Of a stretch of 64,000 nucleotides of DNA, positions 1 through 8,576 are shown in pieces. Made by a program: the position numbers and the translations under genes. The notes beneath the pieces were generated by a model. The model saw only the letters and a list, made by a program, of their open reading frames with translations. It was not told the origin of the DNA and ran no database searches. Origin of the DNA: JBLIRR01 sp049472395 (lineage in GTDB: Bacteria; SZUA-182; DTGQ01; JBLIRR01); assembly GCA_049472395.1 (NCBI GenBank), contig JBLIRR010000030.1, forward strand, positions 9,892 to 73,891. The letters are read 5' to 3'. Position 1 is the first letter of the stretch, and each line of letters begins with the position of its first letter.

Positions 1-577
1 TTATCTCTAAGAACTTTCTTATATTAATGCCTTGTTTATTTTCTTGAGAATATTTTAATATTTTTATTTTAAAAGAAAATTCTTGGGCCAGTAATTTTAA
101 AATATGATAATAAACCGATTCATTGGTGGAAAATTGTAAATCCACGCCAATTGGCACGACATCGGTATTAAATAAAAGTATCTCAAAGGGCTCTTCTTTT
201 TCAATAATTTTATAGACTTGGAATAACTTCACTTTTACATTGTCAAATAGCATTTTCCAATAATAACCATAACACTCAAAAGGTCTTAAATTTTCATGTG
301 AAAATGCTTTATATCTTTTCAAAATCATATTATCCATTGTCTCAACAAATTTTTCATTATCGTGATCGAATTCTAAGCTCAATTTTTTATATTCATCATT
401 ACAATTATAATATTGCTCAGGAAACGTAAACTTAACATTAAGCTCTTCTAGCTCTTTCATCGCTATAGGCGTTAAGGCTATAAATTTCAAATTGTGCTCT
501 CTATAGTGTGAAATATAATTTTGGAAAAATAGCTTTACTTGATCCTGAGTTTCAAAAAAAATGAGATTTTTATTCAT
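1..577 (-). CDS. Unrecognised protein, 3' end beyond window edge
   Basis: An open frame of 192 codons runs from an ATG at 577 down to base 1 without a stop, so the gene continues off the left edge. The start is preceded on the minus strand by a GGAGCGGAG stretch lying inside a dispersed leader motif. The visible part is rich in Lys, Glu and aromatic residues, has no signal peptide or membrane segment, and shows alternating beta/alpha character (hydrophobic strands near residues 4-8, 33-38 and 140-150). This might be the start of a GT-B-like glycosyltransferase or capsule protein, given the locus, but no motif proves it. It is divergent to the operon beginning at 889. Confidence 0.6.
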   Translation of the reverse strand, partial: MNKNLIFFETQDQVKLFFQNYISHYREHNLKFIALTPIAMKELEELNVKFTFPEQYYNCNDEYKKLSLEFDHDNEKFVETMDNMILKRYKAFSHENLRPFECYGYYWKMLFDNVKVKLFQVYKIIEKEEPFEILLFNTDVVPIGVDLQFSTNESVYYHILKLLAQEFSFKIKILKYSQENKQGINIRKFLEI

Positions 578-888
578 TCTTAAATATAGCTCCGCTCCCT
601 TACTTACATTTTAGTTCCTTCAATTTTTTTATTAAGCATAGTCTAATTGCAACAATAGATCAATAACTGGCTGTATCTTCCTCTTTATTCTCTTTATTAT
701 TCTTCACTGCATTACATTTTCATAATAGCTGTATCCTATTGACAAAGCTTAATCTAATAAATATACTTATGTAACTAATTGAAAATCTATTGTATCCCTT
801 GTATAGAAAAGTCCCATATTTAATTAGAGCACTTAAGTGGTGAAAATTTTTAATATACTATTAATATAACCAAAGAGAAGAGGTAATA
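578..888. other. Divergent intergenic region
   Basis: This AT-rich 311-bp gap separates two divergent genes and must hold both promoters. The left end carries a copy of the dispersed GCGGAGCTATATT motif reading towards the leftward gene. The right end has a good ribosome-binding site (AGAGAAGAGG, 873-882) for the gene at 889 and a TATACT box at 854-859, but no matching -35 hexamer was seen. Nothing else was recognised. Confidence 0.5.
581..610 (-). repeat. Dispersed leader motif, copy 1
   Basis: Read on the minus strand this matches the motif at 44808-44838 and 42781-42807: AATGTAA, then a purine-rich stretch, then GCGGAGCTATATTTA. It ends four bases before the ATG of the leftward gene and so overlaps its ribosome-binding site. 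Confidence 0.55.
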
Positions 889-2043
889 ATGTTCCCATTC
901 AATTTTAAGTTACACACAAATATGAGGTTTGGGGAAGGGATTTCAAGAAATATTGTGCAATATCTGACAGAACTGGGTTTTAAAAACATAGGAATTATTA
1001 TTGATAAGGCTATAGTAAACCTTGAAATCACCAATCAAGTAATTGAAAACCTCAATAATGCTTCAATAGCTTTTAAGATTTATGAAAATATAGTATCCGA
1101 ACCGAATTATGATTATCTTGATGAATTTAAGAAAAATTTTATTAATCAAAGATTTCAGGCTCTCATAGGAATAGGTGGGGGCAGCACCTTGGACCTATCA
1201 AAAGGTATTGCCACTCTCCTTGCCAATCCTGGTCCTGCTATTCAATATAGAGGATTTCCTGAATTACAAAATAAACCATTACCGGTAATCGCGATCCCCA
1301 CCACATCTGGAAGCGGGAGTGAAGTCACGTATAACGCCGTATTTACCGATGCGAAGCAAAAGAAAAAATTAGGGATCAACTCAGAATATAATTATCCTGT
1401 TATGGCAATTATAGATCCCTTGTTTACTGTGAGTTGTCCGAAATCTGTAACCATATCCTCCGGAGCAGATGCTCTGGTGCATACTCTTGAAAGTTATGTG
1501 CATAAGAATCATACTCCTTTCTCAAGAATTCTTTCAAAAGGAGCTTTCCAATTATTGTTTAATAATTTAATGCTCATTTTGAATAATCTTGATGATATCA
1601 ATATTCGCTCTAATCTTGCTCTAGGGGCTTACTTAGCTGGGTCAGCTTTAATTAATGCGGGTCCAGGTCCTTCCGGAGCTTTTTCTTATCCTTTAGGAGC
1701 AGTATATAAGGTACCGCACGGATATGCCGGGGCAGTGTTTCTTGCCCATATTACCCGTATCAACGTAGAAAAGGGGTATAGGGATTATGCTGAACTTTTT
1801 GATTTAATTGATGATGTTGATCGAAATCTCTCTTTCGAAAGGAAAAATATTGAATTTGCAATCAAGATTCAAGAACTCATGAATACACTGGAAATTCCCA
1901 AGAGTCTAAGTTTCTATAACCTTGGTCCGACAGATATTGAATTTCTCATCGACCAGTATGATCTTTTAAAACCTGTGATCGACTCAAATCCTATGAGAAT
2001 AACCAAAGAAGATGTTCAGAAAATGATGAACACATTAGCCTAA
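889..2043 (+). CDS. Iron-containing alcohol dehydrogenase family protein
   Basis: This 384-residue protein has the group III (iron-type) alcohol dehydrogenase fold. GGGST near residue 97 followed by LDLSKG is the NAD-binding site, and TTSGSGSEVT near 138-147 is the second nucleotide/phosphate loop. Metal ligands D194 and H198 (GADALVH) and H277 (VPHG) are present. The usual histidines ten and fourteen positions before the last one are Tyr267 and Gly263, in the segment SGAFSYPLG, so the metal site differs from FucO-type enzymes. It probably interconverts a carbonyl and an alcohol on a sugar precursor. It heads an operon and is followed after 12 bases by a DegT aminotransferase; the substrate is unknown. 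The start is supported by AGAGG at good spacing. Confidence 0.85.
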   Translation: MFPFNFKLHTNMRFGEGISRNIVQYLTELGFKNIGIIIDKAIVNLEITNQVIENLNNASIAFKIYENIVSEPNYDYLDEFKKNFINQRFQALIGIGGGSTLDLSKGIATLLANPGPAIQYRGFPELQNKPLPVIAIPTTSGSGSEVTYNAVFTDAKQKKKLGINSEYNYPVMAIIDPLFTVSCPKSVTISSGADALVHTLESYVHKNHTPFSRILSKGAFQLLFNNLMLILNNLDDINIRSNLALGAYLAGSALINAGPGPSGAFSYPLGAVYKVPHGYAGAVFLAHITRINVEKGYRDYAELFDLIDDVDRNLSFERKNIEFAIKIQELMNTLEIPKSLSFYNLGPTDIEFLIDQYDLLKPVIDSNPMRITKEDVQKMMNTLA

Positions 2044-2055
2044 GAAAGGGAAAAT

Positions 2056-3228
2056 ATGCCTGGATTTGAATTAATTGGTGAAGAGGAAAAGCAAGGAGTC
2101 ATAGATATTTTTAATAAGGGTGGCGTGCTTTATAGATATGCCCTTAATGACAGAAGACAAAATATATTCAGGGTTGATGATTTTGAAAAAGAAATAGCCA
2201 AAAAAGTCGGCGTGAATCATGCGCTTTGCGTGTGTAATGGTACCGCAGCTCTTAAGCTTTCTTTATTTGCATTAGGCATTCGTGCGGGGGATGAAGTTAT
2301 TACCCAAAGTTTTACTTTTATTGCGACGGTTGAAGCTATCTTGGAATTAGGTGCCATTCCGGTAATAACAGATATTGATAGATCCTTAAATATGGATCCT
2401 AGTAGCCTTGAAAAAAAAATCACAAAGAAAACAAAAGCGATAATTCCGGTGCATATGGCCGGTGTAGCAGCGAAGATGGATGAAATCATTACGATTGCAG
2501 AAAAATATAATCTCCCAATTCTTGAAGATAGTGCGCAAGCTCTTGGAGCAACATATAAAGGCCAATGTTTAGGCACAATAGGGAAAGTAGGGATCTATAG
2601 TTTAGATATCGGTAAGATTATCACTACTGGAGAAGGCGGAGTTGTGGTGACTAATGATAAAGATATATTTTTAAAAGCCCGGGAGTACTCTGATCATGGT
2701 CATGAACAAAATCCAAATGTTCCTCGGGGAGAAGATACACGCAGACATTGGGGATTTAATTATAAAACAACGGAACTTCATGGAGCCATCGGATTAGCAC
2801 AACTTAAAAAACTTGATTTTATTCTTAATAAGCAAAAAGCAAATAAAATGTATATAAAAAAAGGGATCAGTGATATTAAGGGAATCGAATTCAGAGAAAT
2901 CCCCAATCCTGACGGAGATGCCAGTGATTGTCTTATATTCTTCCTTGACTCAAAAGATCGGGCAACTGCTTTTGCGAAAAAGCTCTCATCTCAAGGCATA
3001 GGTACAAAAAATCTGCCTGATGCTATTAATTGGCATTATGCTGGTACATGGTCTCATATTTTCAATAATTATCCTGACCTCAAAGGGAAAAATCTGGATG
3101 AAGTCTGGAGTCAATCTTCCGGCTATTTGAGAAGGGCGATTGCCCTTCCCATAATGGTAAATATGACTGAAGAAACATTAGAGCATATTATAGAAACAGT
3201 GAAAGCCGTTGCACGAGAAGTTTATTAA
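2056..3228 (+). CDS. DegT/DnrJ/EryC1-family sugar aminotransferase
   Basis: This is a 390-residue PLP-dependent aminotransferase of the kind that installs an amino group on a keto sugar. The PLP-anchoring lysine is K187 in GKIITTGEGG and the pyridine-contacting acid is D158 in LEDSAQ; the NGTAALKLS phosphate loop lies near 61. Length is normal for the family. It sits directly behind the iron-type dehydrogenase, suggesting an oxidise-then-aminate pair, and ahead of a NeuD-like protein. In legionaminate- or bacillosamine-type routes this enzyme would act on a nucleotide-linked 4-keto sugar, but the substrate cannot be read from the sequence. Confidence 0.88.
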   Translation: MPGFELIGEEEKQGVIDIFNKGGVLYRYALNDRRQNIFRVDDFEKEIAKKVGVNHALCVCNGTAALKLSLFALGIRAGDEVITQSFTFIATVEAILELGAIPVITDIDRSLNMDPSSLEKKITKKTKAIIPVHMAGVAAKMDEIITIAEKYNLPILEDSAQALGATYKGQCLGTIGKVGIYSLDIGKIITTGEGGVVVTNDKDIFLKAREYSDHGHEQNPNVPRGEDTRRHWGFNYKTTELHGAIGLAQLKKLDFILNKQKANKMYIKKGISDIKGIEFREIPNPDGDASDCLIFFLDSKDRATAFAKKLSSQGIGTKNLPDAINWHYAGTWSHIFNNYPDLKGKNLDEVWSQSSGYLRRAIALPIMVNMTEETLEHIIETVKAVAREVY

Positions 3229-3330
3229 GTCATCTTTTAACAAAGCATTAAATCAGTGTATGGATTTAAGCTCACCATGTGCCATTGGGGCAAGTTATAT
3301 TTTAATAATTAAAAAGAGGACTAAAGAAAC

Positions 3331-3939
3331 ATGAAAGTTGTAATACTTGGTGCCGGAAGTACCGCACAAAGCGTTGCTTCGATATTATTAGATGACCGAA
3401 ATTTTGAGATAGTCGGTTTTACAGATTTAGATGATAAATCAAAAAATAACAAAATATTAGGAATAAATATAATAGGCTCCCACACTATTTTAAAGGATCT
3501 TTATAAAAAAGGAATTTGTGGAGCTGTAGTTGCAATCGGATATGATAATAACCTCAGAGAAAAATATTTTCACGAATTACTCGATATAGGATTTGAAATG
3601 ATAAATGTCATTCATTCCAGTGCTATCATTGACACACACGCACGTTTAAGCCAGGGAGTAATTGTTGGCCCTGGGTGCATACTCTCACCGATGGTGACAA
3701 TAGATCAAAATACTATTTTAGAGGCAGGGACTATCATCGGCTCTAATACACAAATTGCCGATAATGTGTATTTTGGAGTGGGATGTTGTATAAGCGGGGG
3801 AAATTTTATAAAGCGTAACGCATTTTTGGGATCAGGGTGTTCTGTGGCGCCTTTTGTAACTATCGGGAAGAATGCAAAAATTAACCCCGGCAGCGCTGTG
3901 ATAGAAAATATAGCCGATACCGCACGCAGCACAGCTTAA
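3331..3939 (+). CDS. NeuD/PglD-like sugar O/N-acyltransferase family protein
   Basis: This 202-residue protein has an N-terminal Rossmann-like segment (VVILGAGSTAQ, residues 3-13) and a C-terminal left-handed beta-helix of hexapeptide repeats (about 95-190), the architecture of NeuD and PglD. Those enzymes use a histidine in an H-[DE]-C motif on the helix. Here the aligned stretch reads IIGSNTQIADNV (135-146), with serine in place of that histidine, and the second helix histidine is also absent. It may therefore be a non-catalytic or altered family member. The neighbouring NeuB synthase and NeuA transferase fit a nonulosonate role. The ribosome-binding site AAGAGGA precedes the ATG. Confidence 0.75.
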   Translation: MKVVILGAGSTAQSVASILLDDRNFEIVGFTDLDDKSKNNKILGINIIGSHTILKDLYKKGICGAVVAIGYDNNLREKYFHELLDIGFEMINVIHSSAIIDTHARLSQGVIVGPGCILSPMVTIDQNTILEAGTIIGSNTQIADNVYFGVGCCISGGNFIKRNAFLGSGCSVAPFVTIGKNAKINPGSAVIENIADTARSTA

Positions 3940-3943
3940 ACTT

Positions 3944-4939
3944 ATGAGCAAGGCAGAACATAATAATAAATTAGTATTGGTTACAGGGGGGGCTGGATAT
4001 AAAGGGTCAACACTTTGCCGAGAATTACTTTATGAAGGGTATCGGGTTCGCGTAATTGATAACTTGATGTATGGGGGACGCTCACTTACAGGGCTGTTTA
4101 ATCATCCCTGCTTTGAATTTATCAAAGGAGATATTACTAATCATAAGGATATAAATAGGGTATTGGAAGGAGTTACTGACGTTATTCATTTAGCTGCAAT
4201 AGTAGGGGATAAGCCGTGCGAACGAAATCCTAAGCGATCAATAGAAGTAAACTATAAAGGTACTCAGTTGCTTGCAGATGCAACAAGAAAAAAGAATATT
4301 GATCATTTTATATTTGCATCTACATGCAGCAATTATGGGATTGCCGATACTCACACACCAGCAACAGAGGAACGTGAATTGAATCCTATGTCATTATATG
4401 CAGAGACAAAAATTGATTGTGAACAATATCTATCTCAATTAAGCACTGATGATGCTCACTTTCAGGCTACATCATTGCGTTTTAGTACAGGCTTCGGGAT
4501 TTCCGGGAGGACACGTTTTGATCTTACCGTTAATTCCTTTGCTTATGAGGCATTAAAAAATAAAAAACTCATAGTATTTGCGGAAGAAGCGTGGCGTCCC
4601 TTTACTCATGTATTAGATATTGCCAAAATCTATTGCCGTTTTTTAGAAATTCCGAAAGAACAATTTCCTGGGATGATATTTAACGCTGGATGGAATGAAC
4701 AAAATTATATGAAAAAAGATATTGTCAATATTATCAAAGAAGTAATTGAAAATGTTGAAATAGATTTTATTAATACTATCGAGGATAAACGTAGTTATCG
4801 TGTGGATTTTACAAAGATTAATGAAATCCTCCAATTTAAGCCCTTAATGTCGGTTAAAGATGGCGTCACAGAATTAGTAAAGGCAATTCAAGCTGGTCTT
4901 TTGACTGACCAGGATTTTGAGAGTAACAGATTAAAGTAA
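3944..4939 (+). CDS. NAD(P)-dependent SDR sugar epimerase/dehydratase
   Basis: This extended short-chain dehydrogenase has 331 residues. The nucleotide-binding glycine motif is GGAGYKG (15-21), the catalytic Tyr/Lys pair is Y152 and K156 (YAETK), and a Ser/Thr cluster lies at 126-127. It probably epimerises, reduces or dehydrates an NDP-sugar. Only four bases separate it from the NeuD-like gene and five from the synthase gene, so the three are co-transcribed and probably translationally linked. The sequence alone does not separate a C4 epimerase from a reductase. Confidence 0.85.
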   Translation: MSKAEHNNKLVLVTGGAGYKGSTLCRELLYEGYRVRVIDNLMYGGRSLTGLFNHPCFEFIKGDITNHKDINRVLEGVTDVIHLAAIVGDKPCERNPKRSIEVNYKGTQLLADATRKKNIDHFIFASTCSNYGIADTHTPATEERELNPMSLYAETKIDCEQYLSQLSTDDAHFQATSLRFSTGFGISGRTRFDLTVNSFAYEALKNKKLIVFAEEAWRPFTHVLDIAKIYCRFLEIPKEQFPGMIFNAGWNEQNYMKKDIVNIIKEVIENVEIDFINTIEDKRSYRVDFTKINEILQFKPLMSVKDGVTELVKAIQAGLLTDQDFESNRLK

Positions 4940-4944
4940 ATAGT

Positions 4945-6009
4945 ATGCGCATAAAAATAGGAAATAAATGGATAGGAAAGAGTGAGCCTGTGTTTATTAT
5001 TGCAGAAATTGGGGTGAACCATAATGGTGATCCCGATTTAGCAAAAAAGATGATTGATATTGCTCTGCAGATGGGCGCTGATGCCGTTAAATTCCAATCA
5101 TTTATGACAGAAAAAATAATAACTGAGGCTGCGCCCGGGGCTGAATATCTTATGAAAGCGACACATGGTAAAGAGAGTTGGTTTACGATTTTAAAGAGCT
5201 TAGAACTTACAAAAGAGACTCAAACCCAGTTATTTAAGTATTGCGCTGAGAAAAATATTATTTTTCTTTCAACACCTTATGATGAAGAAAGTGCGGATTT
5301 TTTAAATTCATTGGGGGTTTCTGCTTTGAAAATAGCCTCCACTGATCTTAATAATATCCCGCTCTTAAAGCATGTTGCCCTTTACGGGAAACCAATTCTT
5401 CTTTCAACCGGCATGTCAACCTTAGAGGAAATAAAGCAAAGCATCTTCACCATTAAAGAGGAAGGAAACGATCACATAGTATTATTGCAATGTACCTCAA
5501 ATTATCCCCCTGCTGTAGAAGATACAAATTTAAATGTTATTCGCACCCTTAGAAAAGAATGTGGTCTGTTAGTCGGCTTTTCGGATCACCTTGCATGCGT
5601 GCAAGGAGCTATTGCTGCTGTTGCTCTAGGAGCTTGTATATATGAAGTCCATTATACACTTGATCGTACACTGCCGGGACCTGATCAAAAAAGTTCAGTA
5701 GAACCTCAAGAATTACAACGCATTATTGATGATATCCGCTTTACGGAAAAGCTTTTAGGTTCGGGCATCAAGGATGTTACTCCTTCTGAAATGGAGACCC
5801 GGCAAAAACTAAGGAAAAGTATAGTTGCGACCAAAAATATCATCGCGGGGGAAAAAATAACAATGGATAAGCTTGGAATAAAAAGACCTGGCACGGGATT
5901 GTCCCCTCACTATTTATATTCTTTGCTGGGAAAAATAGCAAAAAACAATATAAAAAAAGATTCCCTCATTTCATTTCAGGATATTGTCGAGGAAACATCG
6001 CACAAATGA
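4945..6009 (+). CDS. neuB: NeuB-type nonulosonate synthase (set 1)
   Basis: This PEP-condensing synthase of 354 residues joins phosphoenolpyruvate to a six-carbon amino sugar to give a nine-carbon nonulosonate. The TIM barrel spans about residues 15-275 and a C-terminal SAF (antifreeze-like) domain about 290-350. Both metal-binding histidines are present, H215 (FSDH) and H236 (YEVHYTLD); the second usually reads EKHFT. SDR, GNAT and cytidylyltransferase neighbours support a legionaminate- or sialate-like product. It is distinct from the synthase at 12494-13552, so the window makes at least two condensations. Substrate specificity is not decidable here. Confidence 0.9.
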   Translation: MRIKIGNKWIGKSEPVFIIAEIGVNHNGDPDLAKKMIDIALQMGADAVKFQSFMTEKIITEAAPGAEYLMKATHGKESWFTILKSLELTKETQTQLFKYCAEKNIIFLSTPYDEESADFLNSLGVSALKIASTDLNNIPLLKHVALYGKPILLSTGMSTLEEIKQSIFTIKEEGNDHIVLLQCTSNYPPAVEDTNLNVIRTLRKECGLLVGFSDHLACVQGAIAAVALGACIYEVHYTLDRTLPGPDQKSSVEPQELQRIIDDIRFTEKLLGSGIKDVTPSEMETRQKLRKSIVATKNIIAGEKITMDKLGIKRPGTGLSPHYLYSLLGKIAKNNIKKDSLISFQDIVEETSHK

Positions 6010-6596
6010 CTACCTCTTTTGTTGTGAGAGAATTAACAGTTGACGATGTGGCTAAATTGGAACGATTTTTATTATTACTTCCGGATACAGTATATGATCT
6101 CTGGAATCGATTTGGATTTTCTTCTGTTGACTTCACACCTAAAGAAGTTGCTTATACACAATGCACCCTGCCCCCTTCATTAGAAAAAGGATTTATAGCC
6201 ATAAATGAAACTGAAGAAGCCATTGCTTATTCATATCTACGATTTTTCCCCGGGAAAAAAACAAAAAAAAGTAATGCGTCTCTCGGCATAGTTGTTGCCC
6301 CTGCGTATCAGGGTCAAGGAGTGGGGATGAAGCTTATGCACCATATGCATAATTGGGCAAAAAAAAACAAAATAAAAAAAATTTGGCTCGCAACGTATAG
6401 CAGAAATAAACCCGCCTTAAATTTATATAAAAGGCTTGGATATGAAATAGAAGGGATTTTTGTCTATGATGAATTCGGGCACCACGGCTGGGATCATGTT
6501 GTATCAATGGCCTTAATGCTTGACGAAAAACTATACAATGCCAATGAAATAAGAGAATCTATAATAAATGAAATAGAAAAGGACACAAATAAATAA
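6006..6596 (+). CDS. GNAT-family N-acetyltransferase
   Basis: This 196-residue GNAT protein has the acetyl-CoA pyrophosphate loop QGQGVG in IVVAPAYQGQGVGMKL (about residues 97-112) and the C-terminal NKPALNLYKRLGYE segment typical of the fold. Its ATG overlaps the stop of the synthase gene (ATGA), showing translational coupling. It could N-acylate the amino sugar made by the neighbouring DegT enzymes before or after condensation. The exact acceptor is unknown. Confidence 0.85.
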   Translation: MTTSFVVRELTVDDVAKLERFLLLLPDTVYDLWNRFGFSSVDFTPKEVAYTQCTLPPSLEKGFIAINETEEAIAYSYLRFFPGKKTKKSNASLGIVVAPAYQGQGVGMKLMHHMHNWAKKNKIKKIWLATYSRNKPALNLYKRLGYEIEGIFVYDEFGHHGWDHVVSMALMLDEKLYNANEIRESIINEIEKDTNK

Positions 6597-7702
6597 TGAA
6601 AATACCATGGGCTCATCCTTGGCTAGATGAGAATGAGAGAGAAGAACTCATTGCGGCGTTTGACTCAACGTGGCTCTCTATGGGGCCGAGGACAAAATTA
6701 CTTGAAGAACGGATGCAACACTACATTGGAGGGAAGCATGCCATAGCAGTTTCAAATGGGACTGATGCGCTGGATCTTGCCCTTAAAGCCCTTAATGTAG
6801 GACCAGGAGATGAAGTTATTGTTCCCGCCATGACCTACGTGGCAACTGTTAATTCAGTATTATATCAACACGCCACGCCACTTTTTGCGGATATTCAATT
6901 AGAGACCTTTAATATTGATCCCTGCGCAATAGAACAATTAATTACGAAAAAGACAAAATGTATTATGTATATTGATTATGGAGGTAATCCTGCAGATCAT
7001 AAAAGATTACAATATCTCTCTAAACAATCAGGTATTCCTTTACTGCAGGATGCTGCCCAGTCACTGGGGGGAGAGTCTGATGGAGAGAAACTGTGTAAAC
7101 AAGGTTTAGTAAGTACAACGAGTTTTCATATTGCAAAGCTCATGACCACAATTGAAGGAGGGATGGTATTCACCGAAGATGATAACATTGCCACGAATAT
7201 TAGAATGATGCGTAACCAAGGGGAAGATTTAATAAAAAAGTATATTCATAAGGTATTGGGAACTAATTCTCGAATGACCGATCTGCACGCAGCCATCGGC
7301 CTCAGACAAATGGATAAATTTGAACAAATTCTTAAGAAACGAGAGCAGATCGCTCAGTTCTACTATTCTTGCTTTTCTTCATCTGATAAAATTACACTTC
7401 CAATCGTGAAAAAAGGGAATAAATGCGGGTGGTTTTTTTCCCCAATCTTGGTAGAAAATAGAGATAAGATCACGAAAGAGTTAAATGATAAAGGGATCGC
7501 AACCCGCATAGCGTATCCTATGCCAGTATATGAACAAGAATTTTTCATTAAGTTTCGGAAACCAGAGATTAAATACGACTGCCTACATGCTAAATGGATG
7601 ACAGAGCGCGTGATAAATTTGCCTATGTTCCATACTATGACAGAGAAACAATTACACTATATTGTTGAGAATGTGTTAGCAGCTGTGAATAAATATGTCT
7701 AA
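6596..7702 (+). CDS. DegT/DnrJ/EryC1-family sugar aminotransferase
   Basis: This second PLP-dependent sugar aminotransferase of the operon has 368 residues. The PLP lysine is K181 in FHIAKLMTTIEGG and the acid is D152 in LQDAAQS; SNGTDALDL near 53 is the phosphate loop. The start overlaps the previous stop by one base (TAATG). Having two DegT enzymes in one operon suggests a diamino sugar precursor, as for legionaminate or pseudaminate-type sugars, or an extra 3-amino group. Which carbon is aminated cannot be told from the sequence. Confidence 0.88.
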   Translation: MKIPWAHPWLDENEREELIAAFDSTWLSMGPRTKLLEERMQHYIGGKHAIAVSNGTDALDLALKALNVGPGDEVIVPAMTYVATVNSVLYQHATPLFADIQLETFNIDPCAIEQLITKKTKCIMYIDYGGNPADHKRLQYLSKQSGIPLLQDAAQSLGGESDGEKLCKQGLVSTTSFHIAKLMTTIEGGMVFTEDDNIATNIRMMRNQGEDLIKKYIHKVLGTNSRMTDLHAAIGLRQMDKFEQILKKREQIAQFYYSCFSSSDKITLPIVKKGNKCGWFFSPILVENRDKITKELNDKGIATRIAYPMPVYEQEFFIKFRKPEIKYDCLHAKWMTERVINLPMFHTMTEKQLHYIVENVLAAVNKYV

Positions 7703-8576
7703 CAATATCTATATATCAACTGCTACTTTTAAAACGAAGGCGCTGGATCAAATTCTGACAAGTTGTTTAGAAAATCAAATTACGAACCTGGAATTAGGCT
7801 CTAATATTGAGTATTCTGAGGACATAGTACCTTTGATCAGAAAATACAACCGCCATCCTATGAACTTTTTAATTCATAATTATTTTCCTCCCCATAAGGA
7901 TGAATTTATTCTCAATTTGGCGTCTGATGATAATGAAACTATCACCCGCTGTTTAGAACATTGCTATTGTGCCATTGATCTGTCTGCAGAACTGGGCATC
8001 AAGTACTTTAGTGTGCATGCAGGGTATGCTTTTAAAGTGAAATCAGAACTATTCGGCAAACCTATCACCAATCCTTCTATTATCCATTACCATAAAGCTT
8101 ATGAAATTTTTTTACGAAATATCAAAATCATAAATGACTATGCTCAAATCAAGGGTATTAAATTATTAATAGAAAATCATGAGATATCCCACTATAATTT
8201 GGTGAACGGCAAAAACTCTTTATTCCTTCTGCCGACATCAGAAGAATTGTTAAAATTTTTCAAAGATGTAAATTCAGATAACCTGGGATTTTTAATAGAT
8301 TTAGGTCATCTCAATGTAACAGCACACTCGCTTAAGTTTGAGCCAGAGCAATTTATTATAGATCTCGCACCATATATTACTATTTTTCATTTAAGCGGAA
8401 ATGATGGCTCTTACGATAGACACTGGAAATTCGATCAAGATGTGTGGTTCAAAAATATTATACCTGCGTTTAATGATCGTATTTTTGTAATCGAAAGTTG
8501 GAAACTGGAAATAGAGGAAATAAAGGAATGTCATGCATGTATTTTGGATATGCTCAATAAAATGAGGAAGGAATGA
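7695..8576 (+). CDS. TIM-barrel sugar phosphate isomerase/epimerase-like protein
   Basis: This 293-residue member of the xylose-isomerase-like/AP-endonuclease-2 TIM-barrel superfamily shows the expected metal-site pattern: HAGYA near 115, LLIENHE near 160, IDLGHLN near 208 and FHLSGNDG near 239. It starts eight bases inside the preceding gene. Proteins of this type interconvert ketoses and aldoses or epimerise next to a carbonyl, so it may isomerise a free sugar feeding the synthase. Such a partner could compensate for the lack of a hydrolysing 2-epimerase in this operon, but that is speculation. Confidence 0.75.
   Translation: MSNNIYISTATFKTKALDQILTSCLENQITNLELGSNIEYSEDIVPLIRKYNRHPMNFLIHNYFPPHKDEFILNLASDDNETITRCLEHCYCAIDLSAELGIKYFSVHAGYAFKVKSELFGKPITNPSIIHYHKAYEIFLRNIKIINDYAQIKGIKLLIENHEISHYNLVNGKNSLFLLPTSEELLKFFKDVNSDNLGFLIDLGHLNVTAHSLKFEPEQFIIDLAPYITIFHLSGNDGSYDRHWKFDQDVWFKNIIPAFNDRIFVIESWKLEIEEIKECHACILDMLNKMRKE

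Noticed and set aside
3240..3310. A third copy of the inverted-repeat element
   Set aside because: A core resembling CATGTGCC..GGGGCAAGT is present, but no inverted ends or target duplication can be found; the match is too short to claim.
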